From Acanthococcus lagerstroemiae (Eukaryota > Arthropoda > Insecta > Hemiptera > Eriococcidae): DNA of 64,000 nucleotides. The position numbers and the translations under genes were made by a program. The number at the start of each line of letters is the position of its first letter. Position 1 is the stretch's first letter. The DNA is taken from contig CM063106.1 in the NCBI GenBank assembly GCA_031841125.1, positions 68,498,101 to 68,562,100 of the forward strand, written 5' to 3'. The notes below the pieces were generated by a model that worked only from the letters and a program-made list of their open reading frames with translations, did no database searches and was not told the origin of the DNA. Positions 34,368 to 45,538 of this stretch are shown piece after piece.

Positions 34368-34785
34368 TTTCATTGGTGGAGTGGGCGATGCACACATACC
34401 AAACTGGCCCACCAGACACTGCACCCCTGGCCTCGGAAACTACCCTTTCGAGTATCGCATCAGTGACCAGAGAAACGTCTTGAGGCTAGCCCGAGCCGCC
34501 ATTTCGCCTCACTGCTTCGGATTCGCGCTGCCCTGCCAGGGCCACTGTGGTGCACCCCACTGTCTCAGGCAACGCTCACCCAGCATTAACTTACAATTCG
34601 GGTACACCACAGTTGAATGCGTTCCCTTCATTCACCCCTCACCTCTTCGTCTTGGTACCTGTGACAACGCAGGAAGGTGGTGACGACTGGGTGAACTCTG
34701 CCGGGGAGTCTGCAACAGCTCTGGTATGGTACAGGGTCGGTATGTTGAGTGTAGGTCGAGCGTTGAAATTTTAAATAAAAAATTT
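34368..34785 (+). repeat. SINE-like repeat R, copy 4 (longest)
   Basis: It begins ATTGGTGGAGTGGGCGATGC and carries CACCAGACACTGCACCCC, CTCGGAAACTACCCTTTCGA and GGATTCGCGCTGCCCTGCC. It extends through GTATGGTACAGGG to an A-rich end at about 34785 (TTTTAAATAAAAAATT). This copy is probably closest to full length. The start of the head resembles a pol III A box. A 135-codon open frame overlaps but follows repeat sequence and is not taken as a gene. Confidence 0.6.
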
Positions 34786-35981
34786 TTTGTTTATTGGGTT
34801 TTAGCTTCCTGTGTTTACAGCTCAAAATACCTCAAAAATGATCTTAGTAATTTATGAAACACCCCGATAATCGATAAATTGGAAGCTACTAACCCCAACT
34901 TTTATATGTTGACTCTCCTTGGATTTTCACCCTCTGCCTCAACTATTCTGTCTGCATCTTCTTCTTCATGATGGTCGAGACAAAATGCAAGCTGAATCTC
35001 GGAATCTGCGAACATTTTTTCTACGGTGTATGGAGCTCCCTCTGACAATAATTATTCCACAGTGCGATCGCATTGTGTGCTTCAAAAATAGCTAAGACTT
35101 GTAAAAGGGTGCGATGCTGTGGCTGCAAATCTAATGACATCATGGCTTCATTTATAGGTAATACTGAGTACTCTAAAGAGTGTGGCATTTCCTCGCCTCA
35201 TCGGGCTTCCTCTACCCATCCTTGCTGAGGAAAAGTTTGCGAATACAAGTAATGGATAAGCACAGACAAACGGCCTACCAATCAGTAGGTCGGGCAGATA
35301 GTCCGGCAGTCAGATAGATAAAAGAGATAGATAGACAGTGATAAATCTACAGCATATCTGAAAATAAAATATTTTTTACGAGCAGTTTCACCATCTGCTG
35401 ATAGACCGTGCCCGCTTGGCTTTTCTTGTCTGCCATTTTTCAATCCGAAAAAATCAAAACGACAACAATTAGTCTGCTGATTCATTCGACTAGAAAATTA
35501 GTATTCATACGTCAGTATACGCACGACAAAAAAGGTGACTTCTATTTTCCCCGCTCCCCTTCACCATCGTATTTTTTCGGCAACTTGTCCTATAACGTTT
35601 GTATTTTGGCAATGTGTTTTATAAGCAGAGAAACGTGTTAGGCCATTAGTGCATTCCGGAAACTGTGAATCTTATTACAGAATATATTGTCCCCACGAAA
35701 GATATTCATGTTCGTCATCAAGTGTGAGGTTCATATATTAAGAAAGTTCAATGTTTTGTGTTCGCGAAAGTCAAGTACCCGCACAGAAACGCGCAAATAG
35801 TGCTACCCCTGAACCACAGTGGCTAGAATTTTCAGTTTTTGAGTTTTCGAATCGGATGACCCGCTGCAGGAACTAATATTTCTATCGAGTATTACTGTCC
35901 CTTCCCTCCCTACCATAGTATTCAGAATTATTCGACAAAATTTGGACGAACCTTGTTACAAATCTTCGGTCGACCAAAACT
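34786..35981. other. No supported feature
   Basis: Unique DNA with AGATAGATA words at 35314-35335. No repeat or domain recognised. Confidence 0.4.
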
Positions 35982-36614
35982 GGACATGTATTCTTGAAAA
36001 GTTGTTATGCGATGTTATGATAACAACCGTTGTTATGAGTTGTTATGGAGAATGAGAGGGATATTCTTGAATCGTTGTTACGAGTTGCTATGGCTTGTTA
36101 ACTCGAGTTATTGAGTGTTATATAACACCTCCTCGGGACTAGGTGTAAACGGGGGTTATGAGATGTTAATACTTTCCTTATCAAATTTGACGGCATCATA
36201 AATATAAGTTATCACTTTATCAGCTTGTACTTAAGTTGGAAAATATTTCTTGGCTCATATTTAAATGTAAAAGGGATGGCGTTTCCACCTATTGCTGCTT
36301 ATAATATTAATATTTTAAATGATGCCGACATTTTACTCAAAATTAAACAACTTGAAATTCGCTGTTTCACTTCTACTTTCACACAGTTTATTAGAATGTT
36401 ACTGACCGGCGTAGGCAATTCTTATTATAAATAAAATAATAATAAATAACAACAAGTGTGATAACTTGATGTTAAAAAAGGTTTTCAAGAATACGCATTG
36501 ACTTAACATCTCGTAACAACCAATAACAACCTCAAACTTTACCACGTTGATAACAACTTATAACAACGGTTGTTATCATAACATCGTGTAACAACTTTTC
36601 AAGAATACATGTCC
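35982..36614. mobile_element. Long-TIR element, 633 bp, rich in GTTGTTA words
   Basis: The left end GGACATGTATTCTTGAAAAG and the reverse-complemented right end are identical over the first 26 bp. They stay nearly identical for about 65 bp, through CGATGTTATGATAACAACCG. A second, weaker inverted match (ATTCTTGAATCGTTGTTACG) lies just inside. GTTGTTA/TAACAAC occurs over ten times. The middle (36200-36430) is unique and has a 69-codon frame with no known domain. No target duplication was found, so the superfamily is open. Confidence 0.75.
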
Positions 36615-38151
36615 TGGCTTGGTGGTATAGAAATCCTTGATGTGGCGGGTACGTTATACTCGTGGTTGATGAACTGATGTAAAATATCAGTCAGCTAGTC
36701 ATAAGCCCGAGTAGTTGACCTGAAGGGGAGAGACATGGTAGCTGACAAGTGTAATATACTAACTAACCCGTTTTGCGGGTCATCTAGACTGTGGGGCCTA
36801 AAATGAGTTCGATGGAAACTAGTTACATACTTACGTGGATTCAGAATAGTTCGGAAATTTCCAGGAACTGTCATTCGTTGAATATTTGTCATCGGCATTG
36901 TCTTTTTTATACATTTCACCATCCAGATATAGTCATGGGCTGTCATTTATTTTCGGATTATTTCGATGTTTAGTTAATATGAATTTAAAAACGACAATGA
37001 ATCGTTTTTACTAACTGATTACTGTAAAGAGAAAAAAGGGCATCTATTATATAGTTTTTTTGTATGTATACATGTTATGTGCGAATGTCCTGCCTGGCCA
37101 CACCTCTTATAGGTGTTCTTTTCTCACCTTATTGCCTTATTGTCCGCCTAGGCAGTGACCGGGCAGTGACTCCGTATTCAAGTTCCTTTAATGTTGTGGA
37201 TTTAGTTCTCCATTTTTGATCTCCCTAAATATACATCTGGACACCAACCTTTCCTCTTTTTTCTGATTGGTAGTAACATGATCCTGAAGCTCCTCCAAAC
37301 TCCTAATTGCTCAAATGTCCTTTGTTATAATTGCTGGTGTAAATACCTACTTTGTGCTGGGTAGATACATGTTTTTTTGATGTGGGTAGGTAAACTTGTG
37401 CACCAAATTGAAAATTTAATAGTAATAATGCGTGTAATTCTGACAATGAACAATATTTGTAGCTGTAGTATTTTATATTTTCGTATTTTACATTTTGGTA
37501 CATGAAACACACGACCGATTTTTGTGTACAGTCAAACCATAATAACTGGGTTTTGTTCCATGTCAGTGAATGGGTAGCGATGTAGCACGTGATTGCTAGA
37601 TGATTCTAAGGCAGTATTACTGAAACAGGCGGAAAGTTCACAAGAGGAAAAGTTTCAAATCGCATTACGTTCAAACGGAGTGTCTTGATCTATTTACAGT
37701 TTATCGCTTCATGTTTACATTGTTTAGACAAAGATGTTGGTACAGAAATTTGACCGAATAATAGAAGAAATGTTGAACATAGTTTTCAAAAATTGAAATT
37801 TCAAGGTTTTTGGCGTTGGTACGGGGCTGAAAATGGGCTGTGCGATACATAAATAAATGAGTACAAAACAGCATCTAAGTGTACTGTCACATTAAATTGG
37901 ATGTAAATGTAATAATAAGGTATCTTCAGCTCGTTTTAGAAATTTCAGATTTTCGACCTCCTAATAATTTCTGAAGGGAGACATTTATAGGCACTAAATT
38001 TTAACATATTATTGTGACACATTTTTGAAAAGTCCAACTGAAAATTTAGGGGGTCCGGGCGGGAAGAATTTGTGGTCCCCGCCAACCTCGAACAAACACA
38101 CAAACAGACAAACACATTTATATATTATTATATAAATACATTTTTTTTGAA
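36615..38151. other. No supported gene
   Basis: Unique AT-rich sequence. The part from 38045 to 38150 (GGGGTCCGGGCGG, then CAAACA words and a TATA-rich run) leads into the SINE. Confidence 0.4.
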
Positions 38152-38395
38152 GTCGCTATGTGGTCGAGTGGTAACGTGCCCACTTCGCAATGGGTTCCAG
38201 TCTCATCAATGTCAGAAAACTAGTAATATTCGAATATCTCCACTAACATTCTAGCGAACATAGTGACTACAGTATCAGTCCAGGGGGAAAGATAACACGT
38301 CCAGTAACCTTGCCAGTTCGAACGAATAAGGCATTACAATCGCAGGGCGTGTTACCACCAGATCAGAAATATTGGTACTGTGCATGTGTACATTG
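38152..38395 (+). mobile_element. tRNA-like SINE family B, copy 2
   Basis: The head has TGGTCGAGTGGTAACGTGCC (A box at 38161) with a weaker B box around GGGTTCCAGTCTC. The body then reads AATATTCGAATATCTCCACT, CATTCTAGCGAACATAG and GGCGTGTTACCACCAGATCA. It matches the copies at 24315, 47949 and 48636. The 3' limit is uncertain, and related sequence may run to about 38575, ending GGAAGAAGAAG. Not a functional tRNA. Confidence 0.75.
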
Positions 38396-38617
38396 TGGAC
38401 AGTTTACTCAACGTCGGTAAGCGAACTGCGGTTGCATACTCTCCGGCACAGACAAGGAAAACTCAAACGCAATAAACTGTGTGGATAGCAACAGCAAACT
38501 ATCCCGACTGAGCCTAGGAAAGTTGCGCATCAGACCGCCGACGTCTGGCATCGGATACGGCACCGGAAGAAGAAGATTTTTTGAGGAGGAGGGCGTTTAA
38601 AGGATTTCAGAGGGCAG

Positions 38618-38997
38618 TCACAGACATGGTCTCTTACAAAAACACAAACATCAGAACTTCAAGGTACACAAAGGACCATGGAAAGAAAGATAATGGGGAT
38701 AAAACTAAAAGATGAGGTTACGCAACACAAAGTAAGGATATAGGGGCGAAAATTAAAAAATTCAAATTCAAATACGCGGGGCACATGCTTAGAACTGGGG
38801 AAGAGAGATGGAATCGAATTACCACAAGTTGGACCCCGTACGGAAGCAAAAGGGGGAGGGAAAGACCCAAAACTAGATGGAGGGATGAGTTAAGAAATCG
38901 TGTAGAGATATCCTGGAAGAGTTTGACCCATGACAGGGAATGGTGATGGAGGATCGGAGAGGCCTGTGCCCGCGAGTGGGCCGATTATATAAATTGA
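38618..38997 (+). mobile_element. RTE-type LINE, 3' end fragment
   Basis: The + strand encodes SQTWSLTKTQTSELQGTQRT, then MERKIMGIKLKDEVTQHKVR. After a frameshift it reads KFKYAGHMLRTGEERWNRIT and RERPKTRWRDEL, and it ends WRIGEACAREWADYIN and stop at 38995. These are the conserved C-terminal segments of RTE-type reverse transcriptases (ME-R-MLG, YAGH-R, GRP-TRW, EAYAQ-W). The polymerase core is missing. It lies next to an oppositely oriented LINE. Confidence 0.8.
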
Positions 38998-39189
38998 AAG
39001 AAAACATACGATGAGGTCAGTATTATAAGATAAGATACTTACGTAATTCGGATAGAAATTGTAAAATAAAAGGCTGTTATTAAAAACTTCAAGCTTCCTT
39101 CCTCGTGGGGCCTGTGCTACCAATAGTAGATGTTTGAATTATCAAGTCAAACCAAATCAACCTTCATTGAGGTATATAAATTGGAAAGT

Positions 39190-40040
39190 TTGATCAGTTA
39201 ATCCTTTAATTCTCGGCCCACCCATAGAGAGCAAAGGTTTCGTGCATTCATTCCTATCCTCTCAGGTCGCGTGCAGTCCTTTAAAAATTTTTTCCATCGA
39301 GGAACTTATGAAGGTGGGCTGACCATCTAGTCAGTTTTCGTCCCTTTTTCCTAACCAGATGAGACAGGAACTAAAATCGTCCCTCAAACGTGCCACATGA
39401 ACGCCCACCTGCATTTTTGCCTTCTTACGTATCTTGCGATTTCTATGTATGTTCGTTTTTAATTGTTTGTTGTATATCTGTTGTTTTTTTATGGTCCCTT
39501 TTTCCTAATGCCAGGCATTGAACGTTCCATTGAATTTTGTGTGGTGGTTATTTTCTTAATATTTTTTTCAGTCAATGGCCAGGTTTGACATCCGTACGAA
39601 AGTGTTGGGACTGCCTATGCACACGTTAAATGTTTCACTTTTTTTTTTATCATTCTTGAAGGGGCCGTTGAATATTCTTTCGAGTGACCAAAATTTGTTT
39701 AGGCTTTTGTTATTCGTATTTCAATTTCTCTATTTCGTTATTTGATGAAATTAGTTGGCCCAAGTACGTCGCTCCTTTCGTTATTTCGATTTCTTTCCCA
39801 TAGAGCATTATTTTTGTTAGGTATTCCTGATTCGTTAGCTTTTTGGTTTTCCGGATGTTCATTGTGAGGCCTGATTCTTTTCCCCCTGCATTGCTAGGTC
39901 CCTGATAGTTTCGTTTAGTTCATCTTCTGAGTTTGAGAGGAGGATTACGTCGTCGGCGGATCTGAGGTTAGAGATTTTTTCCGCATTAATTTTCGTCGAA
40001 GTGGTTATTCGGTGGTGCAGTACCTCTCCAAATAAAAAGT
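39190..40040 (-). mobile_element. RTE-type LINE, polymerase core to 3' end
   Basis: On the minus strand the order is LRSADDVILLSNSEDELNET (catalytic box with Ser for the usual Phe/Tyr), LYGKEIEITKGATYLGQLIS, then NKFWSLERIF, SMERSMPGIRKKG, IARYVRRQKCRWAF and EWMHETFALYGWAEN followed by a stop. Several frames are used and stops interrupt, so it is dead. It is truncated at 40040. The upstream half may be the fragment at 41290-42245, separated by 1.25 kb of other sequence. Confidence 0.8.
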
Positions 40041-40261
40041 TATTTGGCGGTACAGTAAGAAACTAAAACCTTAGTGACTGAGTGAATTTATTCGAGTCTT
40101 CTTAAATAAAATAAGTAACCAACTAGAAGACCCGTGCTGCTCCGCAGCATTAGTTTTGTTAATTGGAAGTATAATGGCTGAAGCTGAGAGTTGATCAGAA
40201 TAAAACAAGTGTTTTTTATTTTATTTTCTTTGATCTACCATTTTTTCCTTCTAAAATTATA

Positions 40262-40622
40262 GCAGGTGAAGTTGAATGTCCGCTCATAACTGTCCTCAGA
40301 GTCAACAGATTTTAGTGGTCAAAAACTCAAATGAAAGGTTTTGATCCACTGAGTGTTCTTAGAGCAAAACAAATTCTTTACCTCAATGAGAACCTGAGAT
40401 TTCCATCTTTGAGTCAAGAAAAATCTTGAAAATATCAAAAGTCAGGTTGAATGTCCACTCACAACACTGTCCTCAGACTCAACCGATTTGAGTGGTCAGA
40501 AGCTCAAATGAAAGATTTTGATCTGCTGAGTGTTCTTAGAGCAAAACAAATTCTGTACCTCAGTTAGAACCTGAGATATAGATCTTTGTGTCAAGAAAAA
40601 TCTTGAAAATATCAAAAGTCAT
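40262..40622 (+). repeat. Two-copy tandem repeat, period ~175 bp
   Basis: GTTGAATGTCCGCTCATAAC (40271) and GTTGAATGTCCACTCACAAC (40446) begin two copies. Both end AATCTTGAAAATATCAAAAG. The copies are more alike than most repeats here, so the duplication is fairly recent. Confidence 0.7.
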
Positions 40623-40699
40623 AGATTATTCCATGCATAAGATGGGATACAGCATATTTATGCTGTGCAATCTGTGCACATAGTCATATAATTTAAAAT

Positions 40700-41165
40700 A
40701 CATTTCCACACACAGGACAAGAATCACTACCCTCTACACATCCATTTACTTCCCTCTTCTTTTTTTGTGAGGTCCCCGACTCCTTCGTTGTATGCTTTGG
40801 TTGCCTTATCTTCTTCTGAGTGGTTGCTTCACTATCTGCAAAGCTTTATTGGAGGAGCACGACTGCCTGACAGGCCTTTTAGGTCTTCCTCGGACCTTAA
40901 TGTTGGATGCAAACTTCAGACCTTTATATCTGCTGTTCAGCTACGAGGTGTCAGGCAGAGGGATGCCGGGAGGAGGAGGCGGAGGGGGAGGAGCCGTATT
41001 CATGGGAGATTGTGGTGTAACCTCTGCTGTCTTCTCACCTTCTTCTCGAACATATTCTGTTGGTATATTGGAACCTGCTCTGATATGTTTACTAAGAGAA
41101 TGATGAATCAAGTGGATACAAGTTTGCCTGCAATATGTGACCGCCGGCTCGGACAAAAGAACCAA
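40700..41165 (-). pseudogene. Coding remnant with proline tract and AT-hook-like motif
   Basis: On the minus strand one frame reads IRAGSNIPTEYVREEGEKTA, then NTAPPPPPPPPGIPLPDTS, a TAG, and onward in the same frame LNSRYKGLKFASNIKVRGRP and KRPVRQSCSSNKALQIVK. Further down, in another frame, SDSCPVCGNVF is followed by TAA. The charged/proline linker, the RGRP core of an AT-hook and a terminal CPVC pair look like the tail of a transposase-derived nuclear protein. I cannot name the family; SWIM/MULE-type tails are one possibility. The in-frame stop and a frameshift mark it as decayed. Confidence 0.35.
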
Positions 41166-41289
41166 ATACGTCTCCAGACAGTGTTAGCAGAAAACATCGT
41201 AAAAATCCCCACATGAAACAATGTTGCCAAACTTTAAACGCGTTTATCTCGAAAAGTACATTTTAGGCATAAGGGCTCTTTCTTCTGTG

Positions 41290-42245
41290 CCGGTCACGTA
41301 TGCTAATAACTTCGTTAATTTTCAGTGTGCCGCCGAATAACCTCAGCCAATTTTATACCCTTGTCGCTCCAGTTCAATTTCCTAAAAATTTGTTGGATTG
41401 CACTATTGAACAGTATTGGTGACACGGGATCGCCCTGTGCCAATTTTCTCTTGATGTCTAAGTATATCCCTTCTACGTCTGTTATTATGCGAGCTTTTAT
41501 GTTACATAATTCCTTGATCATAAGTGTATAGTTCTCTGGGATGCCTTGAGTTTCCATTGCTTTGAACATGAAGCCGTGTTTCAGCGTGTCAAAGGCTTGT
41601 TATAGTTGATTAAGGCTATGTAGAGCTAATTTGATACTCCGTACACTTTTCGATAATCTTGATTAACTGCGTGTAAATGGTCCATAATTGAAAATGATTT
41701 ACGAAAACCATTCGATGAGCAAGGGCTGTATTCTGTTTTGTAGAACGTTGGAGAATATTTTAGCTGAAGTTAGGTGTCAAGTTATCGGGCAGTGGTCTTC
41801 TATTTTGTGGCGGTCGCCGTTTTTCGCTAATAGTATTATGTCTGAGTATTTCTCCTCTTGACGAGGGTTACACCTGTTGAACGGATATTGTTGAATATTA
41901 GCGTCAGTAGTTTTATTAGTTCTTCTCCTCTCATTTTTGTAAGTTCATTCGTGATTTTGTCATGGTCTGGGCTTTCATTAGGTTGCGGTTCTAACTTCTT
42001 CCTGTAAAAATTCTGGCTCAAGGTAGTCAGGGGGGATCCTGTAGTGTGGCTTCTGTTCACTGTTTTCTTCGTCGTTATATAGGTTCCTGTAATAGTCTGT
42101 TGCGAGTTTGTTGATTTCGAACTTACCGTGTACTTTCTTCTCCTCCTCGTTCACGAAATGCGTGGTCCATTGGGAGCCTAACCCAAATCGCTTTTTCATT
42201 GCTTTAATGTTTTTATTCCTCTCTAACGTTTCGTCTGCATGTATC
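41290..42245 (-). mobile_element. RTE-type LINE, linker and front of reverse transcriptase
   Basis: On the minus strand: KKRFGLGSQWTTHFVNEEEK, INKLATDYYRNLYNDEENSE, then DHDKITNELTKMRGEELIKL and LTLIFNNIRSTGV. After frameshifts come GIPENYTLMIKELCNIKARI and KLAQGDPVSPILFNSAIQQI and FRKLNWSDKGIKL. These match, in order, the linker, the PDKI segment and the QGDP-SP-LF segment of RTE-type reverse transcriptases. The catalytic ADD box is not here. Dead. Confidence 0.85.
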
Positions 42246-43589
42246 GCGGTTCAAATAAGAGACCGATGGCTTTAGAAGCGTATAGAAGTTGAGAGGTATA
42301 AGGTAGTGAGAATTCTTCTTTACCAGGTTCAACTTGCTCTTCTGACGTGTATTTCTACCGTTATATAGCTTTGTTTCCTCCCCGATCTTCGAAATGAACA
42401 AAGGACGAGGTGAACACATGTCAGCACTGACATACAAGATACAGCAATTCCTTTTCCCAGCAGTATCTGCCTGCTGACTCATGTAACATTTTCTAATCGT
42501 CAAGATGCCGACCCCTCGGGTAATACGATTTATAAAAAAAAAAAAAGTTTATGAACGTTTCTAGAGCATATTATGTCATCATCGAAGTTACTGACCAAAA
42601 AAGCTTCATCGAAATTTCGAGTTCGCGTCCTACAAACGAGCATCGAATGACGGCTTAGTTCGCAACCAGCTCGAAGCCGTTCCTCCTTGTGAGTGATTCG
42701 CCGAAGACGCTGAAGAAGCGCATGTGGAGAGGAAAAAACAGAGCCGAGAAAGGAACACACATACAGTCGATCGACGTCGGGGTTTACTGAACTTCTCTCT
42801 CTGACGACCATGCAGCCAGCAATCCCCAGTCCGCGCACCAAGAGATGGCCAGGCTATCAACAACCAGCCACTGTGGTCACACCCTATCTTTGGCAAACCC
42901 GTGAATCTGTACGCATGCTCACACAGACACACCGCAACACAGTTGCAGGGTGGGGGGACGATATAAAAAAGGAGGTACCGCGTTTTACAAGGCCGTCATG
43001 GTCAACTTTTCGGATGTTAAAGCGACTGTCAGCAATGAAGAAGGGAAAAAAACACGATGCTAGAGTGAACGAGAGAGGTACGAAGATGTGGAACCGCAAG
43101 CGACCGTCTCCTACAGCGTCCAGCTATTCCAGATCGAAGAGAAGACAGAGGAGGAAGAGGAAACAAAAAACGTTACTCGTGTTTGGTGGAAAAGAAAAAA
43201 AGAAACGGAATCGACGGTAAGCTAAAAAATCTTGAAAATAAGTTCGAGTCTTCTTCGGGTTATTTTGATGAGCGAAGGGCGGGGAAGCGAAATAGCTAAG
43301 TCACTCCAGGCTGCTAGTTCGATTTCCGCGATCGATTTAGGTACTTCGGGGTCGGTTGCCCTGTTCGATGACCGGTCACTTATGGGCAAGAAGAATCATC
43401 CTCCTGTGACGTGATACATGTATCATTATTTCGATCACTATCTAGGCATCGGAATTTCGGCATCGCCGGCTGAAGAACGTATTTTTGGACCAAATGTGTA
43501 AATTCTTAACGACCAACTCGAAGCTCGCAGAGACGCACTCTCTGGCGGGTATTTACACGACACTGTACGCTGCCATGCCGTACCACAAA
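42246..43589. other. Unique stretch, no supported gene
   Basis: It includes a 136-codon ATG frame on the + strand (42810-43220) whose C-terminal third is lysine/arginine-rich (SRSKRRQRRKRKQK). There are no conserved features. CpG content is moderate at 42600-43400. An A-run lies at 42534-42545. Confidence 0.4.
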
Positions 43590-43896
43590 CAGGGTTGCCA
43601 GATTTGGTCCTTTTTTTGGTCCGAAAATACTCTTCTAGAAATCGATCGAGATTTCAAAAATAAGCCATAAATACGGAATTGGAGGTTCATTTTCACAAAT
43701 GAAGAACCTTTATTGTTTTAAAACATAATTATAAGTCCAACCAAAGTGGAATCTCAATTTTGCAGTGTTTAATTACCGGTATACCTATTCATTGGAGACA
43801 ATGGATATTCAACTTCAAAAATGATCAACAAATTACAAAGAACACAGAACTCAATAGAACGGTAAATTCTGAACGTAAAATAGAGGGACCACGTCA

Positions 43897-44265
43897 AAAC
43901 AACGTTTCTAAAACAAAAATTAAAACACAACACGAACATAACACATTACATTAGAACACAGAAATGGAGATGGGTGGGCCGTGTAGCTAGGCTAACAGAG
44001 ACGACAGATGAACTTAGAAGACAACCTTTTGGTTCCTATCCCATCACAAAAGAAAGAATGGGGCAATTAGCAAGATGGGCGGACGGATTAAAAGCATTTT
44101 TGAGGGGGGAGGAGATTTCAGAAAAATTGTGGAAAACAGGATAGAATGGGGAAGGTTGCAGGAGACTTTCGCTCACTTGGGCCGAGGACATGGAAATAAC
44201 GAACTAAGATAGAAGAAAATGTACAAGCAATCATCCTCAATAAAAGTAATTAATTAATTAAATAC
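43897..44265 (+). mobile_element. RTE-type LINE, 3' end with TTAA-repeat tail
   Basis: The + strand reads IRTQKWRWVGRVARLTETTD, then MGQLARWADGLKAF and, after a frameshift, RIEWGRLQETFAHLGRGHGN with a stop at 44210. The 3' tail GTAATTAATTAATTAAATAC is a short tandem repeat rather than poly-A, as is usual for RTE-type elements. It is severely 5'-truncated, as expected from incomplete reverse transcription. Confidence 0.8.
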
Positions 44266-44510
44266 CTATTCATTAGATTAAGACGCAATTATTTTTTGTT
44301 ATTCTTCTTCCTCACTAGATTGAGAATTTTAGAGTCGAAGTTTAACCGAAGTGGAATGTCAATTTCGCAATGCTTTACCAGTACCTGTTTCTTCGATTGA
44401 GACGAAATTGTTCCTTTGGTATTCTTTGTCTTACTCGATTTTAAATTCTATATTATAAATTCAATCAAATTAGGACCTCAGCTTTTCATTGTTCAACTGG
44501 AAGATGTTAA

Positions 44511-44720
44511 GCAAAAGGGACTTACGCGACAAAATCTGTTTTTTGAGAAAGCGTAACATTGAAAAGCAAATGAATAATGCCGGTTTACGGACATAGTGTT
44601 TACTGATAAGCTTTTTCCATTGTATCGAGGGTCCAATTTTGAAAAATTCTACTTTTTACGCTCTTTCCAACGATATTAATAACTCATTTTGTCAACAAAT
44701 GTCGCTTAAGTCCCGTTTGC
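44511..44720. mobile_element. MITE (same family as 11683-11919), copy 2
   Basis: The inverted termini are GCAAAAGGGACTTACGCGAC and (reverse complement) GCAAACGGGACTTAAGCGAC. The interior TTTACTGATAAGCTTTTTCC and CGCTCTTTCCAACGATATTA matches copy 1. Flanks are TTAA on the left and TTGA on the right, possibly a decayed TTAA duplication. 210 bp, no coding sequence. Confidence 0.7.
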
Positions 44721-44974
44721 TTGACAGCGTCCAATTACTGGTGGGTGCCTATTCACGATTGCTTAAAGGGGAAAGGTATTATGTCACATTTCATTTTCTC
44801 TCAAAAAATCAACTATAACGTTGGTAACACTGCGTTTTTCCAACTATGCAGCTTCCAGCATTCAGCTAGTTGTTTATGGGGAAGTCAAGTCTTGACCTTG
44901 TTCAGGCAGGGCTGCCAAAGTCGGAAAACTGCAATGTGACATACTATCTTTTCCCATTAGGCCATCGCGTATGT

Positions 44975-45300
44975 TAAGAAAGTTTGAGAGCTCGTATAAA
45001 AAACAAGGGAAAAAATGATAGTATCATTAGAGATATTTCGGAATCTATCAGGAGCATAGAACAGATAAATAAATATTGGTCCCTGACGAAAAGATATATC
45101 ACTCATTCGACGAACACAAAAAGTCAAAGGTTATATGCCAGACAGGAAATTAACAATTATGTAACTGAGTGTTATGCACAACTGTACAAAGACTGTATAG
45201 ATCCAAAGGAAACGGAAAATTGTGAACAAAAGGTAGGAAACGAACCAGAAATTCTTAAGGGAGAAGTGGAAAGTATAAAAAAATTTAAAAACAAATAATT
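44975..45300 (+). mobile_element. RTE-type LINE, linker fragment
   Basis: The + strand frame (44984-45298) reads NKYWSLTKRYITHSTNTKSQ, then RQEINNYVTECYAQLYKDCI and EILKGEVESIKKFKNK. It resembles the segment between endonuclease and polymerase of RTE-type LINEs (compare INKLATDYYRNLYNDEENSE at 42.1 kb). It stays open for over 100 codons but lacks both enzymatic domains. Confidence 0.6.
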
Positions 45301-45434
45301 TCGAAGATTCAGTTGAATTTTCCATTCAACCCGACAGGTACCTCAAATCAGGCATCTCCGACATTCTAGCATTTTATATGCTTTTACTACAGGGTATACT
45401 TGAGCAAAACTGTAACGAAAAACCTAACGAAATT

Positions 45435-45538
45435 GTATCAGCCTGAGAGCATTACGTTCCTTGTATTAGTCTTCGAGCACTAGCGGAGCGTAGTATTCGA
45501 AGACTAATACAAGGAACGTAACCCTCTCAGGCTGATAC
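45435..45538. repeat. 104-bp near-perfect palindrome
   Basis: GTATCAGCCTGAGAG...TTACGTTCCTTGTATTAGTC on the left pairs with its reverse complement ending CTCAGGCTGATAC on the right. There are a few mismatches near positions 16-18 and around a ~10-base centre. Extruded, it would make a long hairpin. It resembles a small foldback or the fused ends of an element. Confidence 0.8.

Noticed and set aside
36225..36434. 69-codon frame inside the long-TIR element
   Set aside because: Begins at TTG, too short, and lacks any transposase motif.
40767..41216. 149-codon plus-strand frame
   Set aside because: It is antisense to the more convincing proline/AT-hook remnant, and its arginine run is the reverse of the proline tract.
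42810..43220. 136-codon ATG frame, lysine/arginine-rich at the end
   Set aside because: The composition is driven by purine-rich sequence, overlapping frames of similar length exist on the other strand, and no domain is seen. Mentioned only in the regional note.
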